DNA from: Calamus simplicifolius
Lineage: Eukaryota > Streptophyta > Magnoliopsida > Arecales > Arecaceae
DNA: 64,000 nt
Assembly: GCA_900491605.1 (NCBI GenBank)
Contig: UESW01000049.1
Location: 1-64,000, forward strand
Direction of reading: 5' to 3'
In this document: positions 11,911 to 23,135 of the stretch, piece by piece
Layout: every line of letters begins with the position of its first letter
Position numbering within the stretch: position 1 is the stretch's first letter
Program-made: the position numbers and the translations under genes
Notes under the pieces: model-generated
Databases searched by the model: none
What the model was told of the DNA's origin: nothing
What the model saw: only the letters and a program-made list of their open reading frames with translations

Positions 11911-12684
11911 TTAAACGGTGCAAGTGTAACCCGGAGGAGGAGTCTTGCCACAGGTGATGAGGAGCTGGAGTGCAAGTGGGAGGTAAATGTTAATGTTGAG
12001 CAGCTTGAGCTTAATGGTGGTGCACAAGCACACTGCGGCCTCTAACTCAACGAGTCCTGAGAGTAGCGGACAGCACTTGTTGACGACCGGGTCACCGAGG
12101 CCGATGTGCACCAAGCCACCAAGCAGGTCGACACAGGCGCCGAGCTTAAGCGAGTCCACCGGGCACGTCTCAGGAGATGGTGGAGGAGGAGGGCATGGCG
12201 TGCTCCCTGTCCCCGGACTAGGGGTGGTGGGAGGCCCGACAACTGGCGGAGGGACGGTGATGGGTGGGTAGACGATGCCCGGGGGGGAACGGTGATGGGT
12301 GGGTAGCCGATGCCCGGGGGGTGGGAGATGGGCGGTCTTCCGATGACTGGGGGGTGGGAGATGGGCGGTCTCCCGATGACTGGGGGGTGGGAGATGGGTG
12401 GTGGGCGGTCTCCATGACTGAGATGGGTGGTCTCCCAATGACGGGGGGTAGGAGATGGGTGGTTTGACGATGACGGGGGGGTGGGAGATGGGTGGTCTCC
12501 CGATGACGGGGGGGTGGGAGATGGGTCCCTTGGGGACTTTTCCTTTATGGTGCTTGGACTTGGGAGGCTTGGGCTTGGTGTTGGGGGGGCAGTAGCCACA
12601 GGCGAGGATGGGACTGAGGGAGGAAACAAAGAGCATGAGGGTTAGGAGGAGGGCTGAGCGTTTGGAGGAGGAGCCCATGGCCAT
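11911..12684 (-). CDS. Hybrid proline-rich protein with eight-cysteine (LTP-like) domain
   Basis: Single-exon gene of 257 residues, a normal size for plant HyPRPs (36.4 kDa proline-rich protein-like group). Residues 1-29 form a signal peptide (LLLTLMLFVSSLSPILA), so the product is probably secreted to the cell wall. Residues 30-170 are Pro-rich, with repeats of the PPISHPPVIGR type. Residues 174-255 carry the Hydrophob_seed/8CM domain with eight cysteines at 174, 184, 204, 205, 219, 221, 245 and 255 in the C-C-CC-CXC-C-C order. The family acts in wall structure and stress responses; the exact role here is unknown. The start was chosen because the signal peptide follows at once and a TATA box lies about 90 bp upstream. 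Odd: residues about 82-136 are read in shifted phase (DHPSQSWRPPTTHLPPPSHR), then the repeat phase returns, so several small indels have cancelled out. Confidence 0.93.
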   Translation of the reverse strand: MAMGSSSKRSALLLTLMLFVSSLSPILACGYCPPNTKPKPPKSKHHKGKVPKGPISHPPVIGRPPISHPPVIVKPPISYPPSLGDHPSQSWRPPTTHLPPPSHRETAHLPPPSHRKTAHLPPPGHRLPTHHRSPPGIVYPPITVPPPVVGPPTTPSPGTGSTPCPPPPPSPETCPVDSLKLGACVDLLGGLVHIGLGDPVVNKCCPLLSGLVELEAAVCLCTTIKLKLLNINIYLPLALQLLITCGKTPPPGYTCTV

Positions 12685-12770
12685 GGGGACTCTCTCTCCT
12701 TGGCTGCTGCTGCTGCTGCGCCTACCACCTCGCTATAGAGAAATGGGTGTGATGAGAGTAGAGATTGGAG

Positions 12771-12783
12771 CTCTATATATAGG
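12771..12783 (-). promoter_or_regulatory. TATA box of the proline-rich protein gene
   Basis: On the minus strand CTATATATAGAG lies about 90 bp upstream of the ATG at 12684. That spacing suits a TATA box with a short 5' UTR. Confidence 0.7.
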
Positions 12784-14321
12784 AGGAGTGGGGATGGAGG
12801 GAGAAGGGAAAGCCCTAGCCCACAGTAAAAGGGTTCACGTGAAGATATATATATGCAGCGCTGGAAAGGCCGCCACCGCCGGTCCTGCTGGATGGCATTA
12901 CATTAGCCATATCTCTTCCACGGGCCTCAGGGTCTGGGTTGTAATCTGAGGAAAATACTACAAAAAAAATAAAAAAAATTTGGAGAAAATAAAATGAAGT
13001 TATATATATATATATATTTTATTAAAGTTTTTCTTGTGACCATCTTGTGAGGCTACTGGAATGAAGAGTTTAGGATAATGGAAGTTGGTCAGCTAAAAAA
13101 CACAATTTTAATGAAGTACCATTATAAGTAATCATGAATCTAGCTAGCTAGCCTTCTTTGTGAAATATTAGTTTTGTAGCACATATAACATATGTTCAGC
13201 AAAACTCATCGAAGAGTCAGGTATTCCTTGTAACTTCTGTTGCTAAAAAAGTTGAGATTTTATTATTTTATTTTTTATTCTTTTATCTTACTCTTCTAAG
13301 CTACATATATGTAGTCTTAACCAAAAAAAAAAAAAAAGATGAGCGACTAGTATATGGTATATAGATTTTTCATGCCATTTAAGAGATAATGGGTCACTAT
13401 TTTGCCAAATGTTCATATTTAAAATCAAATTTGAAGACTTTGGCAAGTTATACGGAAGGGATTAAGCTTCCAGCTGCCAACCTTTTCAACTTGCGAACAA
13501 AATGATATGGACGAAATGATCGAGAAGGAAACCTCACTTTCCTTTTCTTTAACTAACGCCTTTTAAGTATCTTTGCTTACAATAAATTTATGTGGATCTC
13601 CCTCGTTTCTTCTTTCCAAAAAAAAAAAAGTACATATACTCATCAAACTTTAATCTGAAAAGTAATCCACAAAAAAATCTATTGGGAAAAAAAATGTAAC
13701 ATCTATTTAAACCTGTTAGTTATTTGATCATAAAGAAAGATTTTTCTTTCAGTCAAATGATCAGTTACATTTTAGGATTTATTTAAATTAGCTATTACTC
13801 AATAATCATTTAAAAATATTCTAACAGCTAATTAAAGCAAGACTTTAGTGAGTGAAACTTATTTTTACTAAAAGTTCAGTAAAAAAAAGTCAGCACATAT
13901 TAATAAAGGGCGAGCTTGAAATAAAGAACCGGCTAGCTATAATAAGTTCTCGTTGCTTCATAAATCACACATTTTGATCCTTCAAAGGAAACAAAGTAGG
14001 TGATATAAGATTTTCTTAGACTTGATTGATATTCAGCTCTTCAATAGTTTAGTTTAGATTTTAGCGCTTAGCCTTTTTAGGTTTCAGAGTCGTCGCTCTT
14101 TTAATTTGACCGAGAACATTAAAAAAAGCCCTTGAGCAAGGTGCCATGCACTCGTTAATCTGCCTACATTGTCCTCATTGTCCTTGCCTTTTGCTTTTTA
14201 TTAGTATAAAAAATTATTCAGTACTCACAAGTACTAGAATAAGATAATGTCTGGAAAAGATGGGGGAATCTAATGAGACATAGCTGGAGGGAACCCTAAG
14301 ATAAACTTAGCCCTTTAGAAG
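12784..14321. other. Upstream region of the proline-rich gene and intergenic DNA
   Basis: The first few hundred bases are presumably its promoter. The remainder is AT-rich with poly-A runs and a short inverted repeat around 13725-13765. No gene is seen. Confidence 0.5.
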
Positions 14322-14630
14322 TAGGGCTGTAGTGAATCCAAATATGAGTTTGGCTTAAGCTTGGATGGTCGCATGAAAGGGTACTCAAGGTCAAGCTGTG
14401 TCCAAGCTTGTCTGGCTTGTTCATTTTGAACAAGCTTTCATGAAATCAATCCAATCCTTCAATTTAATTACTTATGCAAACTCAAGGTATTTAGCTTTGA
14501 TAAGCTCTAATCGAGCTTTAAACGAAGTTTAAGCTCGACCTTTTCCCTAACCTAAGAAAGTTGGTTTAAAACGTTGAAAAGCAAAGCCCACGCTATTCAC
14601 AAACGGCTTGCAGGATCATTTGCAACCCTA
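14322..14630. mobile_element. Possible hAT-type MITE
   Basis: The left end TAGGGCTGTAGTGAATCC and the inverse of the right end, TAGGGTTGCAAATGATCC, match at most positions and resemble the TAGGG-type ends of other hAT-like MITEs in this window. The interior is rich in AAGCTT and CAAGC words. The flanking 8-mers do not match, so the target duplication is lost or the call is wrong. Confidence 0.4.
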
Positions 14631-17064
14631 TCAAAATTAAATAAAAGGACTGTGGTGGGTTCATGCATGACTCACTAGTACTTTTGGACTCTTTCCATTC
14701 AAGCATGAGTTGTAATTTTGCTTTTGGATTATAGTGAATGTAGCTTTCAAATGATACCAACCATTTAGATTTGAAGTTGGACCATCTTTCTTACGGTTCT
14801 TTGATTGCGGTTGTAAAGGGAAAGAAACAAAATAATTGGTGGATCAATATCTTTTTGTCCATGCTCCAAGGAAAAAGGTTTCTCATTTAAGAGAAAGTAG
14901 TTTATCTTTCCTCATACCATTAAAAAAAAATTAGCATCAAAAATTTAAAATTACTCCTATATTTATCATATTAGTATAATATATTAGTTAACATTATATA
15001 ATATTTATACTATTATATATGATTGAGTATAACTAAGTTTAGAATCAGAATATCTTTTTCGCTCTTAAATTTACATAAATCTCAAAGCTATCTTATTTTT
15101 TTATTTTTAAAATTTATTAACTATATAAATTTAAGAATGAAAAAATAATCAGATTTACATCTGATTATGTTCAAATGTAGCTAAATATATCTTATATATT
15201 TATTTTAAAATATTAAAGTAAAATTTATTTTTTTCTCATTTAAATTTATCTTTAATCAAGAAATATTTGTAAAGCTATTTTTTATGCAATTTTTTATCAA
15301 TCAAATATAGTAAAATTTATTTTCTTTCATAAAACTTTTTTAAGAAAAATTAGTTTAGAGAAAATTTTTATGTTTTAAAAAAAAAAAAAAATCAAACGAG
15401 CACTTAGAGGAAGAGCCTCTTCTTTTACGTAAAAATTTAATTTGAAGAAGTAAGTTGAACATTTAGGCTTAGCTGGCTGCCTAGTTCTAAGAGCCAATCA
15501 CATGTGCAACCGACAACGTGTTTTATTGTCCTTCACAATTAATCTTATCTATGTCATCTTATAATTAAAGAGTTATAGTTATTGGACATGTGTTGGTGCC
15601 TGCCCAAGCTATACTTTCATTTCAAACCAATTGGAAGAGGCATCACATGAGTCCTTTTTTTTAAAACGGTGACAGATGATATCGTTTTTACAATATTAAT
15701 ATATTATAAAATTATAAAAATAAAATAAAATATATTATATTAAAAAATGATATTTTTTATGTTTATTATAACAATCAAAAAGTATTATTTAAAATGATAA
15801 AAAAAAACATCATTTCAAATGACGCTTCTTAAAAGCATTATTTGAAATGATGATTTTATAAAAAAAAATTATTTTTTTAAATTATTTAATTTTAATATTA
15901 AATATATAAAATTAGTGTTAAATGACATTGATTTGAAAAACAGATCGGCATCACAGGAAGAAACGAAGAAATTCATGCATTTAGGAAAGCCAATGAACAT
16001 AAAATCTCTGAAAAAATAGGGATTGTGCATCCTTCTCAAAGATAATTTACCTTATCTCTTGTCTTTAGGATTCTTCATTAAAAATCGCCTCATCTGTAGC
16101 AATTTAAAATTCTCACGCCACTAATTACCTTTATCTCATGGCAGGCTATATTAGGTTTATCCTATGGATTAACGTTAACCCATCCAAGCAGCAAAACAGT
16201 ACTCTCATACCGTGGCTAATGTGTTTAGCCGCGTTTAGTTGACAATTAATGTGGGCATATCACAACCTAATTTAAATCCTAATTTATATCATCCTGTTAC
16301 AGAATTCTTGATTAACAGGTAACTAGAGATAAGATCAATGATAATATATAAAATATTAAAGCATGGTAGTAGTATTTTCCATGTTGAATTAATCGCCCCA
16401 ACCTTCATATATACATGCTTCTTCTCTTCCTGTAATTTTTTTGATGTAATTTCCGTTTCATTCTTTAGCATGGATTACATAATATATACAACCTGCTTTT
16501 TTAATCCACATTTGCCTTTAATAAATTGTAGGAAAACAATGTTTGATTGCGGACTTTATTAAATAACATATGCTTTTATATAAAAACCTCCACACGAACA
16601 GATTGATCGAGATCTAGATATGTTACCCACCCGGCCAGCATTTGGAATGAACAAAGTTTCGACCACCTTCTGACTTGATTCACTTCTGGATTTGTCAATT
16701 GTCAGTTCATGAGTGAAGGATGTCTACTGTAAGTATAAAGAAAGTGGGACGAACTCAAGCTTGGAAGATTGGGAAGGATCTTCTTACTTTTTTTTTTTTC
16801 TTTTCTTCTTTTTTTTTTTAAGGATAATATCTAATGTCCTTGTCTTCATATATAATAAAGCTTTAGTGTGATAAACTACATCTTTTTTGGCATATGATCA
16901 ATATCAGTAGGTTTCCTCTAACTTGATTTGTAGAGGATGGTCAAACTGCAGGCCACTTGCCGAGTACGTACGAAGCTCTTGCATCTACCTGCATGCATCT
17001 ACGTTGGACACACCAGGCGGTGTCAGAAAAGAATCACTCCCTGCCAAAGTCTTTCTTCATACAG

Positions 17065-17072
<8 letters not shown>

Positions 17073-17095
<23 letters not shown>
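17073..17095. repeat. (GA)n microsatellite
   Basis: About eleven GA dinucleotides, followed by a poly-A stretch and a CT-rich stretch about 75 bp further on. Confidence 0.95.
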
Positions 17096-17096
<1 letters not shown>

Positions 17097-18071
17097 CGAA
17101 CCGAAAAAAAGAAAAAAAAAAAAAAACAAAGTAGTCGTCTACAGACCGGAGACCATTGCATGTGGTTTTTTCTCTCTCTCTCTCTTTTTATTCTTTTGTT
17201 TTTTTGCACCGATGCCATGCATCTGGCCACCGCCAGCATTCGAAACCGGGAACCAGCCTTGGAGATGCGAGAGAGAGACGGTGGGCGTCATTCATGGGTT
17301 TTTGGAGAATGGAGGAAGCCTTACGGCCGGTCCGTGAGTGGCCTGCTGCTGTTTCCTTTCATCTTACGACGGTGGTGCTTGTACTTATGCGAATCCGTGA
17401 ACTCTCTGACGCGTTTTTTTAAATCTTTTTCCCCGACATGATCGATGGGATGGATGGAGTGCTGGACCCGCCATTGTCCGCTCCTGGGCCTCAAATGCTC
17501 TTCCTTCTGACCGAAGGCACATGGTTTCCATCTATCTACCATCCGATCCTGAAGTCCTGATTGCTTGCTGCCACCAAGTTCCCTTATCTTCTTATTAGGC
17601 AAATTCTGGACGCTAGCTAGCAATCTGGGAGTGGGAAATCTAATTTGTCACAGTCCACATACATTTTTATTGCAAAAATAAATATAAGGAAAACACTACT
17701 TATTGTGCCAAAAAGAAACAAAAAGGTTGATGCATCTCCAGAAATTTCATATCCCCATTGTCGTCTTCCTCATTTTTTAAGCAATAAACTGATCGCTTAG
17801 ATAACACTCTAAACACATGAGTAGCAAGGGATGGATGGATGCGTTTTGTCCAAAGTAGGGAGATTAGAATGGAACGGAAATTTTGGCTTTGCCTCATTTC
17901 AACATTCCGTTTAGACAACAAGGAAGGAATTCTTCTAGAAGTAATGTTTTCTAATAATAATTAATAATAATCCACTTCTAGATGCTAGGATGGATGATAT
18001 TTATGACATGAATTAATCAGCAGTTTCTGTGAATTAAATTGTTAGCAGTGAAGTGATTCCAACACCTTTCC

Positions 18072-18072
<1 letters not shown>

Positions 18073-18106
<34 letters not shown>
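18073..18106. repeat. (AT)n microsatellite
   Basis: About 17 AT dinucleotides in a row. Confidence 0.95.
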
Positions 18107-18108
<2 letters not shown>

Positions 18109-18687
18109 TCTCTTATAGGCATCCTTGATGTATCCCCAGACTTGCTAGTAGATAACTACAATCAACTTCAAGAAAAGATAATAAATAAATAATATGTAAA
18201 AAAAATAAAAATGTTTAGATCATGATAAATCAATGATATCAAGTAAATTCAAAATAAAATGAGAAGCAAAGCATGAAAACAAATCTAAGTTGAGGACCAA
18301 AAAAAAAAAAAAAAACAAGGTAGGATACATATTCCAATATTAAAATAAAAGAAAAGAAAAATAGGAATATAAGTTCGTAGAATATTTAGCAACTACATGG
18401 AATATGCATTGACTCTTCATGTAGATATTTTGGAAATGTCTATTTACATAAACTAATATACACAACACCAACCTTTCATACTTCTCTTCAAAAATGATGC
18501 AGAGATAGCTAGAGAATCAAAAAAAAAAAATTAAATATGAACATGAATGGGAGTTGTAATCCACCCAGATGTACCAAATGATAGCGTGTTTACAAATTTT
18601 AGTAGAGTAGTTGTGGAGAAAAAATTCAATGAGGATAACACTGAGAGATTTCAAGGATGGTAGTTAAGGAACAAAGAGGTCTAGGTT

Positions 18688-18710
18688 GAGAGAGAGAGAG
18701 AGAGAGAGAG
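18688..18710. repeat. (GA)n microsatellite
   Basis: About eleven GA dinucleotides in a row. Confidence 0.95.
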
Positions 18711-21150
18711 TAGAAAGAGGAGGAGGAAAGTGGACCTATCCTGAGATCAGGAATGAAGTTCAGCACTTTTAGCAATGAAGAAATTGGTCTGAATTTAAAT
18801 ATACTTCTGCATGAGAAGTAAAAAAATGTAAAACAACAGTCATACTCTTTGTAATCGCCATTATTCTTGTTAAAGAACAGTCAAAATTAAATAACAAAAT
18901 GGCAGCTTAATAATGGTCATTATTTAAAAGCCTGTAATGTAAAGAGAGACCTCCAAAACCATCATGAAAACTGCTTCTTTTAAACCTAGTCCAATCCTTC
19001 ACCTAATGATATATTCAAAAAATAATTTAAAATTATCAGCCCTCTCCAGAGCATTTCTTCATCACATGTCCCAATAGTACAGCAGAATGGTAATTCCCAT
19101 ATCTTCTTTCTCACTGTCAGACAATTTCTTTGTTTTAAAATTCTGGTTAACCGAACACGGTGTCAAAATGAAGCATTAAAGTGTTATTGCCTTTTCTTTA
19201 ATCGTATCTTGGATCTTCCTTTTGTTATCTTCCGCTTTAGATAATTTAGTTTATTGCCTTTGTAACCATAGGTGAAAAGAAAAAGCACGAGCCTTTGAAC
19301 GGCCACTCGAATATCCTTCTTATGCGGGTAGTTGGCTCCACATGAAAGGAATTGGTGGTCATATTGCTTTCAATTAAAATGATCCTTTTCATGCATGATA
19401 CAAGCATCCTGTTATAGACTATTTATGACACGTAAAAGCTGGCAAGGACCACAAAATTATTGAGATGAGACATGGGCAATGCTTTGAGATAAAGGAGAAG
19501 AGAAAGCTGAGGTTCATCGCCATTGTTCCTTATTTTAGAGACAGTTATCACCGCCTTTCGTAAGGTAATACGAATATGGGACACAGGGCATGCTTTGAAT
19601 GATTGTGGTATCAACGGGGGCCCTTCCTTACCCTCGTAAAACAGCCAGATTGAAATGGGAGCTAAATTTTTATTCACTGGTAAGTGGAGAGCATCGGAGG
19701 CACAAAGAGCATGATCCCTGCATGATATTGCTGAGAATTAAGTCAGTAAATAGATCAGATCAGCCCATAAATTGATCTTAAGCTGAACCAATTTATATTA
19801 AAAACATGTAGGTTGAATCAGAATTAAAAATTAGATTTATTTAAATTTTGAATCAGATCCTGATCTTATATTTTTTTTATCTGCCCCATGATAGATTTAT
19901 CTTAATTTATGAATCTTAATTGCATAAATTTTATTTTTCTTTACTACAATTATCTTTATAAATTCATTAAGATGAATCCAAATCTAAACTAATTTTTTTT
20001 TTTCATCTTAACAACTAAATCTTCTTCCATCTTTTTTTAATTATATCTAAATATTTATACTTTATTCTTTATTTTAATTAATTTTTATAAATATTAATAA
20101 ATATTTTAAACAATCATTTACTTAGATATATTTAAAAGTTTTTGAATAAAAATTAAAATTAAAATTATTTTTTAACATCATTTAAATTTTTTTCATGAAC
20201 CTCTATTTATTATTAATTACAATATTTTAACAATAAAATAATAATTAAAATTTTTAACTCAAATTTAATATGTTAAATTGAACCCAAATAAACCTCTAAT
20301 GACTCGTTAGATCTAAATTTTCTTTCATAAATCTAAACATAACCCAGCCCGATCAGCATATGAGTTGGATTCAAATCCAAAGTCAAATCTAATACAAAAC
20401 TAGATTGAACCTACAGAGAATAGCACTTCTTAGGCTTTAAAGCTTTTACACAAGGAATGGTCACAAACCTGTGGTTAAAACATATGTTGCCGCTATTTAC
20501 ACCTAGATATCATCATATTTATCACTGACAACAGATGATTCCTTCGTGGAAAACAATTTGCACCACCAAAATACAAGCTAGCCAAAATACGGATTTAATT
20601 TTTGATGCTGAACTGATTATTTGGAAGTCACAGCGGCCTGTTTCAATAGGATAATACTGGTTACACAATGCATACAGCGCAACATAAGGCGCCATGAAGA
20701 CATTTTCCTCAACAGCACCTTTAATGCCAAGGCCAACTTAACAAATTAAGCTTAGAAACACTCGGTCCTCAGCACTGATAATTGTGAATGAAAGCAAACG
20801 TGTTCCTAAGGCTCCATGGACAAAACGACGGCATGCTTGACTGTTAAGGATCAGAATCCCTCATCTTTTCCACCATCCTATGTCAGGACCCAAATTACAT
20901 CACGAGACAAGAAAGCTGAGAATGATTTGATCGGGAAGGCTCTGCGTTCACTTTCTTCCTAAATGAATGAATTTTTTTATCAATTGTGCTCAACTCTTTT
21001 TCCTTGAATCCGACTTACAGCTTGAATAGGAAATGTGGTCAGCAGATTGAAACGCAAAATATTAGGGAAAAAAAGGTTATTGTAAACCCTGTCCTTTGTA
21101 TGGTACAAATAACTCCGGGAACCACCTCTTGCTGAACACTCCTCATGAAC

Positions 21151-21186
21151 ACAGATCAAATAGAGCCCACAGATCAAATAGAGCCA
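21151..21186. repeat. 18-bp tandem duplication in the CNOT10 3' UTR
   Basis: Two copies of ACAGATCAAATAGAGCC lie side by side, 10-45 bp beyond the conserved-frame stop. They look like a recent slippage duplication. Confidence 0.8.
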
Positions 21187-21195
21187 AAAACCTTT

Positions 21196-23135
21196 TCAGC
21201 TGCTCATTGTCACATTGCTACAAAGGAACTTTACCCTTCTACACTTTCTCAATTTGTCGAGAGCTACTTGTGTTTTCCCTTGTAGAAGATCGACGTATAC
21301 TGCTGTAAGCAATACTCTTGAATTGTTGGGCAGGGAAGAGAGGCCTTGCCTTGCAAAGTGACTGGCCTGCTCAAGATCCCTTGCATTGAAGACATGACAG
21401 AAAGGTTTGCATAAAGGGCCCCACGAGCCTCCTCAGGCTTCAGGAACCCCATATCCGGCAACCCTTCAACAGTTGTTTTGGTCCCTTCTGCAGTAGGTTT
21501 GGCAGTAAGAGAACCACTCAACTCCTCACAATCAGCAGCTTTCTCATTGCTCCACTTCTCTCGGTCTTCACTAGTGTATGGCAACTCAACATTTTGTCTA
21601 TCCACTATATAAACTGATAACTGCTCTGCAGCTTCTTTAGGTCGGTTCAGGAGACACAGTGCTTCCCCAGCATATACATGGCTAAGAAAGAGAGACATTT
21701 TGGAACAGTCAGGCAGCTGCTGAAGGGACTTCGCAGCAACCAATGCTCTCAAGGGATCTTCTAAGCATAATCCCACATATGCTAGGTCTCCCAAAACAGC
21801 TTGCCTTATTTTGTTGTTTTCTTTTCTGCACGTGTCCTCATATCCAGCAACTGAGATCTGTAACGTCGTATTTGAACTTGTACCACCCTTACTTTCTTTA
21901 GGATCACAATTCATACTGATTGTTGTGGACGCTGATATTGAATTTGATGTTTTTGAGTCCCTGATCAACATATTTTTCTGGTTTGAATTCTTAAGGTTTG
22001 TAGATGCCCCCTGGTTAGGATCAGCCACTTCCAATGCAAAGGCTGAGGCATCAAGTTTTGTCATTTTCTGATCCATAGTGTCCAATAAAAGCTGAGCATT
22101 GAGAAGGCACCACCGAGCAAATGGAAGTGAGATCAAGATCTGATCATCAACATTGATATCATCTCCTGATGTAGAATCTGAATAGCCGTATCTCAAGTTC
22201 ACATTGTCAACAACTAGTTGCCGCCATTTGCCTGAGCCAGCAACATGAACTTTAATATCTTCACCACTTGAAGAAGCACTTAGCAACCCCTTCTCTAATG
22301 CTAGCAGACAGCATTCAGCAAAACGGAGCCAGAAAAGTGGACGGTTGCTCAAGACTGGAATAGCTTGATGAAAACAATGAGCTGCAGCCAATGGCTTTCC
22401 ACATACTAAATGCTGAAGCCCACAGTTGTATGCAATGAGACAGGATCTGTCCTGTGAAAAAGCAGCAAGCTTCAATGGCTTCTCGGACTGAAGCAATAAG
22501 CTGTATCTCAATGCCTTGCTAAAGAACCATTTTGATGTGTGGTGGGACATTTGCTGGTGAAGGATGCACCCAATATTGTTGTTATACATACTAAGCATTG
22601 CTGGTTCTGTTCGGTTACTAATAGTATCCAATAGTTTCATAGCCTTGCGATGGTTACCACGGGCATACTCTAACTGAGACTTCAGGAGGAGCTCTGTAGA
22701 TGAATCTCTACCACGTACCATGTTCATAGCAAGCTTAAGCTCACGCTTTGCAGTCTTCAGGTTTCTAGTAAGGAGCATAAGCCGGACCTTGTAAAGATGC
22801 ATTTTTAGCTTTAAATCAGTGGCAGTAGCAGCCCAATCAGCTGATGTTTTTGAGTGATCATTTGTGGTTGGCCTACCCAAGTTCTGATTTCCACCATCCA
22901 ATGTTGAGTACAAGGTTTCATATTCTAATGCCTCATCAGATAAATTTCCCACCAGAGGGTTCTCAGCAGCATGGGCACTGGCACTTGAATCCGAACCGGA
23001 AGCATCTGATGCAGCAAAATTGCTTGTTCCAGGAGCTTTAAATTGGTTTGAAGGTTGTTGCTGCAGGGTTCCATTATCACTTTGGTTTGATGAAGAGCTA
23101 ACACCAAAGGATTTTTCCAGATATTGAATTACATC
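21196..23135 (-). CDS. CNOT10: CNOT10 exon 6, large last exon with a frameshift near its 3' end
   Basis: It starts DVIQYLEKSFG after acceptor TTTGTAG. It has a Ser/Asn/Gln-rich linker, then TPR-like helices such as LKTAKRELKLAMNM, NRTEPAMLSMYNNNIGCILH and PLAAAHCFHQAIPV, and ends in the ALYANLSVMSSMQG block. The exon is 1940 bp, one short of a multiple of three. After MQG the frame shifts (GGGATC where GGNGATC is expected). The next frame reads DLEQASHF, then VYVDLLQGKTQVAL and a stop at 21198-21196, which is the tail expected of the family. Confidence 0.93.

Larger units (their letters stand above)
14631..20600. other. Intergenic DNA with scattered relics, no gene seen
   Basis: AT-rich throughout. 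Around 15660-15950 there are short inverse words (CATTTCAAATGA, ATTTGAAATGATG) that look like the subterminal region of a small DNA transposon. 16920-17560 is the least AT-rich part and has overlapping open frames on both strands, but no domain, splice pattern or codon bias that supports a gene. 19740-20420 repeats words such as AAATCTAA and GAATC, typical of a decayed MITE-like relic. Confidence 0.5.

Noticed and set aside
11987..12949. Plus-strand frames and an alternative minus frame over the proline-rich gene
   Set aside because: Shadows of the repeat array; only the minus frame with signal peptide and eight cysteines makes sense.
12950..12975. ACTACAAAAAAAAT as a possible CACTA transposon terminus
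   Set aside because: No matching inverted end, subterminal repeats or 3-bp duplication nearby.
16923..17441. Open frame of 172 codons and overlapping frames in a GC-richer patch
   Set aside because: Low-complexity stretches from the GA repeat and poly-A, no recognisable domain, and equally long frames on several strands.
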